Below, piece by piece: positions 55,996 through 64,000 of a DNA stretch of 64,000 nucleotides. The translations under genes were made by a program, and so were the position numbers. The first letter of the stretch is position 1. Every line of letters begins with the position of its first letter. Source of the stretch: Deltaproteobacteria bacterium (GTDB taxonomy: Bacteria > Myxococcota_A > Polyangia > Haliangiales > Haliangiaceae); the NCBI GenBank assembly GCA_021413675.1, contig JAIOQA010000233.1, positions 1 through 64,000 on the forward strand. The letters run 5' to 3'. The notes beneath the pieces are model-generated. The model ran no database searches. It saw only the letters and a program-made list of their open reading frames with translations, and was not told where the DNA came from.

Positions 55996-58775
55996 AGCTC
56001 CACCTCGAACTGCTCGGCGAGCTTGCCCTTGTCGAGGCGCACCTGCTTCGACTGCCGATCGTAGGACAGCACCTCGTAGCCATCGACGTTGAGCGCTTCC
56101 GAGATCACCGACACCAGGCCTCCGACCCGCGCGGGGAACGTCTTCATCGCGCTGGCGAAGGCCGCGCCATCGGCGATCCCGTTGCGCGCGAGCAGGAACT
56201 CGACCGCGGCGATCACCGTCGCCCGCCGCTCCTTGGACACCACGCGGGCCTCGAGCACCGCGGACCGCGCGAACGGCGTAACGACTGCCTCACTCACGGG
56301 CACGACCGGCTCGGGCTTCGCGAGCTGGGGCAGTTGCAGCTGCGCCTGGACCGGCGGCTTGGTGCGCTTGGGCTTTGGCTCCGCCGCGGCGACGACCGGC
56401 GCGATCTCGCCGCCGAGATCGAAGTTCCACCAGGTCGGCGCGATCGCCGGTCGCACGCCCAGCGCTGGATCCTCACGGAGATCGCGATGGTCCTCGGGGC
56501 CGATCAGCACGCAGGGGGCGACCGCCTCGGCCAAGCTCGCGCCGCCGTGCTCGCCAGCGCTCGTGCCGCCGCCGTACTTGCGCGCGTCGTCGGTCAGCAA
56601 CACGACGCCATGGGCCCCGGCCGGCGCCCACACGCCATCCGCCGATGCCGGCAGCCCTACTTCGAACTCCGCGATCGGATCCTCGCGCTTCTCCCAGGTG
56701 CGCCAGCGCGCGCCCTTGGTCTTCGCGTGGCCCGCCGGTGCGAGTCGATCGGCCGGTACATGCCCATGGTCGGCGCACAGGAGCACGGTGCGACCGACCT
56801 CGCGCGCCTTGTCGAGCAGGTCGCGCAGCGACTTGATGGTGTTCGCCGTCCACTTGGTGCGATGCGCCGAGTCGCCCTTGAGCGAGCTGTCGATCGCATT
56901 CACGACCACCGCCACGATCCGCCGGCGCCGATCTTCGACCTGGCTCAGGGCCTCTGCGGATGCCGAACCGTCGCGGGTGTGACCCTCGCCGCGCAGCAAG
57001 AGCAGCGGCGGCGCCTGCGGATCGCAGAACTCGAGCGCGACCTTGTTCGCCTTCCAGCGCTCGGGGTCGTCCGCGCTCTTGTGATCCTTGCCGACCGATA
57101 CGGGCTTGCCCGCGAAGAACGCGCTCCGGCTGATCTCCGTCACCGTCGGGAAGTTGGTGAGCACCGCCGGATACGGTCCATCCCCGATGCGGTTCTTGCT
57201 GAGCGCATGCCACGCCAGGGGCCCCCACGCGGTGGTCTCGGTCCCGAGTGCGGTCAGGATCTCGACCGCCTGTGCCCAGGCCATGCCGTCCATCAGGACG
57301 ACCAGCACGCGTCGATCGGGCTGCTCGCGCAGGAACCGGCCGGCGATCCGCTCGACCGCGTGATCAATGGGCAGCACTTGCCCTGGTGGTCGCGTGGCCT
57401 CGTGATATGCGGGCAGCGCCGCGGCGAACCGATGGTCGAGGTCCTCGCGCGCGCGGTCCGCAGCTGCGAGCACCGCCTCGATCCCGGCAAACACTCCACC
57501 ATCGCCACCGCCGCGCGCCCATCGCCGCGCCCAGTCGACGTGCCCGCCCTCGGTCGCGTACCAGGTCGCGAGGCACTCGACCTCGGTGTACGGCGTCTGC
57601 GAGCGCGGCTGGTCCTGATCCGTGCGCAGCACGAGCCAGCTCGCGAGCCGCACCGCCATCTCGGCGCGCTCCATGGTGACGAGCTGGTCGCCATCATTGT
57701 GCAGCACATGCCCGGCCAGCCCGCGCCATCGCGTGACCGCTTCGGTCGCGGTCGCGCGGCTCGGCGCAGCCGCGCACGCGGCGAGCGCGGTCCCGAGCGC
57801 GGAGAGCCGCGCCTGCCAGGCCGAGGGCAGCCGCGACGACGCGGACAGCCCCACGCGAACCGCATCGAGCTGGATACGAGCATCGGCCGCGGCGACCAGC
57901 TTGCGCACCGCGGCGCTATCGAGCCGACGCTCCAGCGTTCGCAGTGCCGGCTCGCTGGCCTCGGCCAGCCGCGCCGTCGCCTCGATCGCGCGCGCATCGC
58001 CGAAGACCTGCTGGACCGTCAGCTGCCACCAGGTGGCGACCGCCGGATCGCCTGGCGCGGTTGCGACCGCAGCCGCGAGGACGGCCATCTGCAGCGCGGC
58101 CGCGCCGTCACCGCGCTCCCAGGCCTTCCAGACGAGCGGACCCGCGGGACCCAGTCGCGATGCGAGATGCGCATACAGTCCCTCGCGCACCGCGCTCGCG
58201 CCGCGCTCATCGAGCGTCCGGACGAACTCGGGGCCGCGCCCACTGACCGCGGCCCAGCCGAGCAGGACATCGAGCGCGAGCTCGCCTTCGACCACGAGTC
58301 CCCAGGTGCGCTCGAGCCACGCTTGCCACAGCCGGTTGACCGTCAGCTTCCCGCCGCCCTGAAATCGCTGCCCGGCCTCGTGCTCGAGCAGGTAGCTGAT
58401 CAGCGGCGAGGTCCGCACCTCGGGCTCGAACTCGACCGCGCCGAACAGGCCGAGGATGCGGGTCTCGCGTCCGACGCGAAACACCCGGCCCTCGTTCGCG
58501 AACCGCCCCTGCAGGTCCATGGGCAGCGTGCCTTCCCACGGCACCAGGAACGCGGCGCACGCATCGTCGTCGATCTCGAGCAAGCGCCGGCGCAGCTCGA
58601 GCTCGGATCGAACCGGGATCACCGCGACGTCGGCCGGCGAACCGTCGCGATGCACGACGTCTTCCTCGCCGGTCCCGTGCAGCGCGAACAGATAGTGTCG
58701 ACGCCCCGCGGTGAGCAGCTCGTCGAGCTTGCTGCGGATGTCGACACGCGTGAGCGCAGGAACGTGGCTGGTCAT
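55992..58775 (-). CDS. pglZ: BREX type 2 alkaline phosphatase-like PglZ
   Basis: A 927-residue protein. The alkaline-phosphatase-fold metal region appears in LVVLMDGMAWAQA (near residue 493) and LLCADHGHVPAD (near 667). The N-terminal part (1-450) is helical, as in BREX PglZ. PglZ is the signature protein of every BREX type and is required for defence. ATG at 58775 overlaps the pglY stop in an ATGA junction. The length fits the type 2 version better than the type 1 version. Confidence 0.92.
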   Translation of the reverse strand: MTSHVPALTRVDIRSKLDELLTAGRRHYLFALHGTGEEDVVHRDGSPADVAVIPVRSELELRRRLLEIDDDACAAFLVPWEGTLPMDLQGRFANEGRVFRVGRETRILGLFGAVEFEPEVRTSPLISYLLEHEAGQRFQGGGKLTVNRLWQAWLERTWGLVVEGELALDVLLGWAAVSGRGPEFVRTLDERGASAVREGLYAHLASRLGPAGPLVWKAWERGDGAAALQMAVLAAAVATAPGDPAVATWWQLTVQQVFGDARAIEATARLAEASEPALRTLERRLDSAAVRKLVAAADARIQLDAVRVGLSASSRLPSAWQARLSALGTALAACAAAPSRATATEAVTRWRGLAGHVLHNDGDQLVTMERAEMAVRLASWLVLRTDQDQPRSQTPYTEVECLATWYATEGGHVDWARRWARGGGDGGVFAGIEAVLAAADRAREDLDHRFAAALPAYHEATRPPGQVLPIDHAVERIAGRFLREQPDRRVLVVLMDGMAWAQAVEILTALGTETTAWGPLAWHALSKNRIGDGPYPAVLTNFPTVTEISRSAFFAGKPVSVGKDHKSADDPERWKANKVALEFCDPQAPPLLLLRGEGHTRDGSASAEALSQVEDRRRRIVAVVVNAIDSSLKGDSAHRTKWTANTIKSLRDLLDKAREVGRTVLLCADHGHVPADRLAPAGHAKTKGARWRTWEKREDPIAEFEVGLPASADGVWAPAGAHGVVLLTDDARKYGGGTSAGEHGGASLAEAVAPCVLIGPEDHRDLREDPALGVRPAIAPTWWNFDLGGEIAPVVAAAEPKPKRTKPPVQAQLQLPQLAKPEPVVPVSEAVVTPFARSAVLEARVVSKERRATVIAAVEFLLARNGIADGAAFASAMKTFPARVGGLVSVISEALNVDGYEVLSYDRQSKQVRLDKGKLAEQFEVEL

Positions 58776-61700
58776 CGGGGCTTCGGGCCGACCACGATGT
58801 GGCCGGTGACCACGACATCATCGCCCAGCGCGGTGATCGCCGCACGGGCTTCGGCGATCGCTGCGTCCAGCCGCGCCAGCGCCGCCGCCTTGCCGGTCGC
58901 GCTCACGTCAACACGCGTGGCGCGCGGTGGCAGCGGGCCCGACTGCTGGGGGCCCGGCGCAGGTCCAACCGGCACCGGCCCACTCAGCAAGCGCTGTCCG
59001 GCCTCCGCCAACCCGCGCAACCGGTCGGCCAGCGCCACGTGGATCTCGTCCTGACGGACCGCGACTGCCGCTTGTTCGAGCAGCTCCGCCGCCCCGGCGA
59101 GCTCGGCCTTCCGGGCCACGAGCTGCCGATACACCCCGATCACCAACCCATCCGCCAGCAGCTTCACCAGCTCGGACGATGACGCGAGGCTCTTGCCCAC
59201 CGCGCGCGGCGACGTCTTGGCCGCAAATCCCGCGAGCGTCTCGACCTGGGCGACCGCGCCTTTACCGGCCAGCTCGGCGACCAGCGTGTCTGCCGAACGG
59301 GCCGTCGTGATCCGATCTGCTTTCTCGTCGACCGCGAGCAGCTCGGCCCACTCGCTCAACCGTCCGGGCAGCTGCGCCGCGGCGCCCGCTATGCGCTCGA
59401 GCTTGCCGCGCAGGTCTGCCTCGAACCGCTTGAGGTTGTCGGCGTGCAGCGCCTTGCCCGGAAGCGCGATGCCGAGGGTGTGCCCCGCCAGATCGAGCGC
59501 GGCGCCCCACGCCGAGGCGCCGGGAAGCTCCGGCTTCTCGAGCACGACATCCTCGGGCATCGCCGTGCCGGCCACCGGCTGATACGGCTTGCCGAAATAG
59601 ATGAACGTGCGCGCGGCGTGGCGCGCGTAGCACCGCACCACCAGGTCGTCGGCCTCGTCCTCGAGGCCCATCTTGTCGTTCTCGTCCAGCCAGCGCCTCA
59701 CCTGCCCGACCGTGGGCGAATCGACGGCGTGTTGCAGCCGCCGCTGCTCGAGGTCTTGCAGCGTCTTGTCCTCGACCAGGTGCACCGCGTTCTCGGTCAC
59801 GCGCACCAGCCCGAGCTCGCCGAGCGTGCCGCGCATCTCATCGACCAGCGCCTTGTCCGCGCCGATCCGCTTGTCGGCGGCATCGACCAGCTCGCCGAAT
59901 CGCTCGACCAGGTGCTCGACGCGCTTCTTGGTCAGGCGCTCGCTGAACCGCGGGTGTCGCGGATAGCGCGCCGAGAGGATCGCCTCGACATACGTCGACA
60001 CGGCCTCGGCGAGGTTGGGCGGGACTTGCGGCAACAGCTTCGCGCCAGGCTTGAGCAGATGCAGGTGCTGTTCGAGGCTGCGACCGGTGTCGAGATCGCC
60101 TTCCTTCGGGCGTGCCAGTCCGTACGCCTCGGCCAGCACCTCGAGCAAGCGCGCCTTCTTCATGCTGCGCAGGTTGTTGAGATCGACCAGGGCGCGCGAC
60201 TGATCGTCGACCGACAGGTGGTGCAGGTACTCGCGGGTCTTGTCGCGGGTCTGCAGCACCTCGTCGAGCCGCACCAGCTCGCCGAGCAGCTTCTCCACGC
60301 CATCCGAGAAGAAGCTCGGCAACCAGACCAGCGTCCACGAGCCTACGCCTTCCTCGGCGAAGCGCTCGAGCACTTCGATGTCGTCGTTCGGACCGAAGTT
60401 GCCGTCGTCGAACGGGTAGTCGACCACCAGCCGCCAGTCGTGGTTCTCGGCGCAGCGCAGCAGGTCCGGTCCCATCGTGCGGACGTTGCCGAAGTGGATG
60501 TAGCCGGTGCGCCACGTGCCGCGCCAGTCGACCTTGTGGTCCTTGCCGCGCTCGACCACCTTGTCGAGCCCTAGCGCCTCGAAGGTCAGATCGCGGATCA
60601 CGCGCGTCCGCGCGCCCCCGTTGTCTACATGCCCGGCCCGCTCGAGGATCGGCCCGACGTCCACGCCCTCGAGCCGGATGCTCACCGCCGGGTCGCTCTG
60701 CGCGCCGACCTGCAGCTGGCCGATCCCCGAGGCCCAGCCGCGCAGCTTGCCCGCGACGATGCTGGCCTCGGTACCCGCGATCGGCACCTTGAGGCTGCCG
60801 TGGTTGAGCTGCACCAGGCGCGAGGCGGTGAGGTCCTTCACCGCGGCGGTCTCGGGCACCAGCGCCGCGACCAGAAGCGTCTTCGCCAGCCGGTTGTCGG
60901 TGCGGCACGCCTTCTCCGGGCACGCCGCACAGCCGAGCCGCGCCGGATGATCCGGACGCATCCGCTGGCAGCGCGCCGCGGAGCCGGTGCTGTGCTGTTC
61001 GCGGATCAGCGGCAAGAGCTGATGCCGATAAATGTGCTTCGCGGATTCGAACCGCGCCCGCATCACGCCATCGGCCGATTCCTCGCCCGCCGCGAGCAGA
61101 TCGAACAGATCGCCGACACGCACCACCTCGCCGACCACGAGATCGTCGATGTGCTCGACCAGCAGCTCCATCAGCAGCTTGATCGCGGTGCGCTGCCGCT
61201 GCAGCGAGTTGCTTAGCGCGACCAGCACATCGACCAGCGCCGGCGAGAACGGGTACAGCTTCTGAAAGGCGACCGCGTCATCAGAGCCGAGCATCGTCTG
61301 CCAGCTCGCGCCCGCGCCCTTGCGCAGCTGCTCGAACGCAGAGCGCAGGGTCGCCCGAGACGCATCGTCCTTGGCGATCAGCACGCGGTGCTCGACGATC
61401 GCCGGCAGGTTCTTGTCCTCGAGCAGGATCTGCTCGAAGCGGTCCTTCATCCACTGCAGCGACTCCCGCAGCCGCGCGTTCTCGGCGCCCGCGTACTGCT
61501 CGCCGACGATCGTCGCGAGATCGCGCTGCCGGGCGATGAACGAGATGATCGGGATCTGCCGCCGCATGTCCTCCGCTTCGACCAGCTTCACCAGCTTCTG
61601 GGCCTCGCGGTGTAGCCACGCCGAGTCCGAGGCCCGGCCCGCGAGCCACAGGATCAGCTCGTCGAGGAACAGGATGATCGCCGCGTACCCAAGGCTCGCC

Positions 61701-62449
61701 GCGTGACGGCTGATGGTCGCGAGGCCCGAGTCGAGGTCCACGAACGCCTGGCTGGTCGTCTCCCAGCCCGTGAAGCGCTTCTTGACCAGCAGCGAGAACA
61801 GCTCTGCGCGCACCGCTGGATCGGTCGATGCGCTGGCCGCCTCGAATCGGGCGCGATCCCACGCGACCGCCTTCTTGCCCCAGCGCGCATCGGTGCCGCC
61901 GCCCTCGTTGAGCGGCGCGAAGAACTTGGCCTCGCCCAGCTCGCGCATCAGGTCGGCCGCCATCGCGAATAGCTTGTCGTCACCGAACACCGCCGGGATC
62001 GGCGCGTCCGGGTGGTGCGCGCGCACGAACGCCAGGTACTCGGTGAAGATCGCGCTCTCCAGGCTCGCGCGATCGATCATGTGGAAGTGCAGCTCGAGCA
62101 GCGGCTTGGTCCCGACGAACCCGTGGTGCTCGCGCAGCGGATGCAGCTCCGGCAACCGCCAGGCGTCCTCGTTGCCGGCGAGCAGGAGCGACAGCAGCGC
62201 CATGAAGTGCGACTTGCCGGAGCCGAACGAGCCGTCCAGGTACGCGGCCTGGCTCTTCTGGTCGCGGAGCGCCGACCCGACCAGGCGCAGCGCCTTGTCG
62301 AACGCGTGGGCCAACGCCGGCGTCACCTTGTAGGTCGCCGCCGTGGTCTTCGGATCGTCGATGCCCTCCGCCAGCTTGATGACGAAGTCCCCCTTGCGGA
62401 TGTGCTCGGGGAGGCTGAGGAGGTCTTTGACGAGGACGGGGTCAGCCAT
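58772..62449 (-). CDS. pglY: BREX type 2 large ATPase PglY
   Basis: A 1,225-residue P-loop protein of the BrxC/PglY group. Walker A is GSFGSGKS (73-80), with LPEHIRKGDFVIKLAEGI upstream and Walker-B-like FLDELILWL near 248. A Cys-rich patch near residues 495-510 (CAACPEKAC) may bind zinc. ATG at 62449 follows a TGAGG site. In type 2 BREX (Pgl), PglY works with the PglX methyltransferase, PglW kinase and PglZ. PglX and PglW would be expected upstream, outside the window. Confidence 0.92.
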   Translation of the reverse strand: MADPVLVKDLLSLPEHIRKGDFVIKLAEGIDDPKTTAATYKVTPALAHAFDKALRLVGSALRDQKSQAAYLDGSFGSGKSHFMALLSLLLAGNEDAWRLPELHPLREHHGFVGTKPLLELHFHMIDRASLESAIFTEYLAFVRAHHPDAPIPAVFGDDKLFAMAADLMRELGEAKFFAPLNEGGGTDARWGKKAVAWDRARFEAASASTDPAVRAELFSLLVKKRFTGWETTSQAFVDLDSGLATISRHAASLGYAAIILFLDELILWLAGRASDSAWLHREAQKLVKLVEAEDMRRQIPIISFIARQRDLATIVGEQYAGAENARLRESLQWMKDRFEQILLEDKNLPAIVEHRVLIAKDDASRATLRSAFEQLRKGAGASWQTMLGSDDAVAFQKLYPFSPALVDVLVALSNSLQRQRTAIKLLMELLVEHIDDLVVGEVVRVGDLFDLLAAGEESADGVMRARFESAKHIYRHQLLPLIREQHSTGSAARCQRMRPDHPARLGCAACPEKACRTDNRLAKTLLVAALVPETAAVKDLTASRLVQLNHGSLKVPIAGTEASIVAGKLRGWASGIGQLQVGAQSDPAVSIRLEGVDVGPILERAGHVDNGGARTRVIRDLTFEALGLDKVVERGKDHKVDWRGTWRTGYIHFGNVRTMGPDLLRCAENHDWRLVVDYPFDDGNFGPNDDIEVLERFAEEGVGSWTLVWLPSFFSDGVEKLLGELVRLDEVLQTRDKTREYLHHLSVDDQSRALVDLNNLRSMKKARLLEVLAEAYGLARPKEGDLDTGRSLEQHLHLLKPGAKLLPQVPPNLAEAVSTYVEAILSARYPRHPRFSERLTKKRVEHLVERFGELVDAADKRIGADKALVDEMRGTLGELGLVRVTENAVHLVEDKTLQDLEQRRLQHAVDSPTVGQVRRWLDENDKMGLEDEADDLVVRCYARHAARTFIYFGKPYQPVAGTAMPEDVVLEKPELPGASAWGAALDLAGHTLGIALPGKALHADNLKRFEADLRGKLERIAGAAAQLPGRLSEWAELLAVDEKADRITTARSADTLVAELAGKGAVAQVETLAGFAAKTSPRAVGKSLASSSELVKLLADGLVIGVYRQLVARKAELAGAAELLEQAAVAVRQDEIHVALADRLRGLAEAGQRLLSGPVPVGPAPGPQQSGPLPPRATRVDVSATGKAAALARLDAAIAEARAAITALGDDVVVTGHIVVGPKPR

Positions 62450-62539
62450 GCGTTGCCTCAGTTTCGTTCACGTCAGGTCGTCGCGTCGAGGTCCGCCGCG
62501 AGAATGCATCGCGCGGTCGCGTGCGCGTTGCCAGCGCAG

Positions 62540-63583
62540 TCATCGCTTACGCTTTCCGGGAGGCGCAGGGGCGCGCGGGCGCTGCTTGTCGAGAACCTTG
62601 ACCTTGTGGATCGCCTCGTCGAAGTGCTGCTCCACGGGCGACGGCAGCGCGGCACGCGCGCTGGCCAAGCGATCGAACTCCAGCTCGGCCTGCGCCATCG
62701 CGGCGTCATGCGAGACCGACCCGGCGTGCGTCAGGATCTTGCGCTCCGAAAGGCGCAGGAAGTCATCGAGCTTGGCGATCCAGTCAGCCATCGTCATCGG
62801 GCGTCGGTTCAGCGCCTGCAGCTCCGCGAACTCAAGATAGACGGTGACGATGCGGTTCAGCGCGTCGAGTTCATCGGCCGCGAGGTAGTTCTTCGCCACT
62901 CGGGCATCGGCCTTCCGAGGTGCGCTTCCCGCCCAGCTCGTGAGCCCCATGTTCGGCTTCGCCGCATCGGCGCGGGCCGTGATCACCTCGGCCGCGGTCT
63001 GGCCGTGCGCCGCCCAGTGCATCTTGTTCTGGACCGTGGCGAAGAACCGCTGCGATGCCTCGGCCCGCTGGTCGTAGTCGATGCTGGTCGCATAGATCTC
63101 CAGGACCTTGCGCCAGAACATCTTCTCCGACGACCGGATGTCGCGGATCCGCGCGAGCAGCTCGTCGAAGTAGTTGCCGCCCCCCGCGCGCTTCAGCCGC
63201 TCGTCGTCGAGCGCGAAGCCCTTGACCATGTACTCGCGCAGCCGCTGGGTCGCCCAGATGCGGAACTGCGTGCCGCGCGCCGACTTCACGCGGTAGCCGA
63301 CCGCGATGACGATGTCGAGGTTGTAGGACTCGACCTGGTAGGTCTTGCCGTCGACCGCAGTAGTTGCATGGCGTGCAACTACTGACGTTCGATCGAGCTC
63401 GCCCTCTTCGAAGATGTTCTTCAGGTGCCGCGAGATGACCGACTTGTCGCGCTGGAACAGCTCGGCGAGCTGCCCGAGCGAGAGCCACGCGGTGTCGCCA
63501 TCGAGGCGCACCTCGACGCGTGTGCGCCCATCCTCCGCCTGGTACAGGAGGATCTCGGGATCGTGGCGGACGAGGTCCGTCAT
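62540..63583 (-). CDS. rhuM: RhuM-family protein in the BREX operon
   Basis: A 347-residue protein of the RhuM (virulence-associated) family: VRLDGDTAWLSLGQLAELFQ, DKSVISRHLKNIFEEGEL, SYNLDIVIAVGYRVKS and FRIWATQRLREYMVKGF. The N-terminal half resembles a helix-turn-helix region. RhuM genes commonly accompany restriction and BREX operons, but their role is not settled. It starts in an ATGA overlap with the upstream gene and ends 90 bases before pglY. Confidence 0.88.
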   Translation of the reverse strand: MTDLVRHDPEILLYQAEDGRTRVEVRLDGDTAWLSLGQLAELFQRDKSVISRHLKNIFEEGELDRTSVVARHATTAVDGKTYQVESYNLDIVIAVGYRVKSARGTQFRIWATQRLREYMVKGFALDDERLKRAGGGNYFDELLARIRDIRSSEKMFWRKVLEIYATSIDYDQRAEASQRFFATVQNKMHWAAHGQTAAEVITARADAAKPNMGLTSWAGSAPRKADARVAKNYLAADELDALNRIVTVYLEFAELQALNRRPMTMADWIAKLDDFLRLSERKILTHAGSVSHDAAMAQAELEFDRLASARAALPSPVEQHFDEAIHKVKVLDKQRPRAPAPPGKRKR

Positions 63584-64000
63584 GGTCGCGGCTTCGCTTT
63601 GGCTAGGCGCTTGCGAACGACCGCGAGGTCATCTCTGTGCGTGCACAGAATGTTCTCGAGGAAGTGAGCCTCGGTCTGATGGAACTCGGCGGGGAACTCG
63701 TTGACGTCGATCCATTGCCGAGTGCCGTCGAATCCCATCACAACCGCCCCATCGCGGGTCCCGCGGTGAAGGTAAACGTGTGCCGGCCAGATATCTCGGA
63801 AGGCACCGATCCGGTAAGCGACATCGTAGACGAACATCTCCTTCAGTCCGTCGACCCCACCAACCAGCTTCTCAACGAAGAGAAAGAGTTCGTGAAAATC
63901 GCCGGCGATCGCAACCTCTTCGATCTCCGCAAGGAGGAGATCGCGACCTTCTGCCGCGCGATCATCCTCAAGATGACGTTGATGACGAAAGAGCGCGCCG
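63580..64000 (-). CDS. Partial unknown gene upstream of rhuM, running off the window
   Basis: The frame stops at 63580 (overlapping rhuM by ATGA) and stays open to the window end; 139 residues are visible. An internal ATG at 63837 would give 85 residues, but the open sequence in front (ELFLFVEKLVGGVDGLKE) reads like coding, so the true start lies beyond 64000. The rest contains VYDVAYRIGAF, PAHVYLHRGTRDGA and THRDDLAVVRKRL. No family recognised. It belongs to the BREX operon by coupling. Confidence 0.7.
   Translation of the reverse strand, partial: GALFRHQRHLEDDRAAEGRDLLLAEIEEVAIAGDFHELFLFVEKLVGGVDGLKEMFVYDVAYRIGAFRDIWPAHVYLHRGTRDGAVVMGFDGTRQWIDVNEFPAEFHQTEAHFLENILCTHRDDLAVVRKRLAKAKPRP

Overview
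The window is very GC-rich DNA from a delta-type predator or gliding bacterium, most likely phylum Myxococcota and perhaps close to Haliangiales/Kofleriaceae. This is inferred from several Ser/Thr kinases with repeated 'DAAP' linkers, an M4 protease with a MYXO-CTERM-like tail, an AgmX-type C-terminal domain, a large NRPS and a chemosensory operon. No rRNA gene, intact tRNA gene or CRISPR array was seen.

Layout. 1-8,390: small envelope and signalling genes (cut coiled-coil protein, MBL hydrolase, RmlD-like reductase, DUF6438 and ice-binding-like lipoproteins, kinase-led operon, repeat-rich secreted protein). 8,409-17,580 (minus): one compact operon in which a chemosensory core (CheY, CheA, CheW, MCP) runs through a HEAT-repeat protein into a stressosome-type module (a second anti-sigma-type kinase, RsbX-like phosphatase, RsbR, RsbT, RsbS, second RsbR), almost every junction overlapping. 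17,772-28,031 (plus): a biosynthetic operon of Fe(II)/2-oxoglutarate dioxygenase, a 2,586-residue NRPS (A-T-C-A[MT]-T-reductase), a DUF2378-like protein and a periplasmic-binding-like lipoprotein, predicted to make an N-methylated dipeptide released as aldehyde or alcohol. 28,078-44,286: M4 protease, truncated metallophosphoesterase, BlaI/M56 pair with a repeat operator, kinase with two WD40 propellers, HAD lipoprotein, FHA regulator, six-helix membrane kinase, three outer-membrane-type proteins and a DUF4360 protein.

44,287-64,000 looks like an accessory island, less GC-rich than the rest and entirely minus strand downstream of a tRNA-arm-like remnant. It carries a LOG-family protein coupled to a 1,974-residue multi-enzyme protein (four glycosyltransferase-like regions, degenerate kinase, methyltransferase, NodB-type deacetylase), an ASCH protein, an unknown protein, and the pglY-pglZ-brxD-brxHI part of a type 2 BREX phage-defence system with rhuM and a partial unknown gene upstream. 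pglX and pglW are not in view and would be expected beyond position 64,000.

The two systems that most merit attention are the chemosensory-stressosome operon, whose output sigma factor is not in the window, and the 1,974-residue glycan-modifying protein coupled to a LOG protein.
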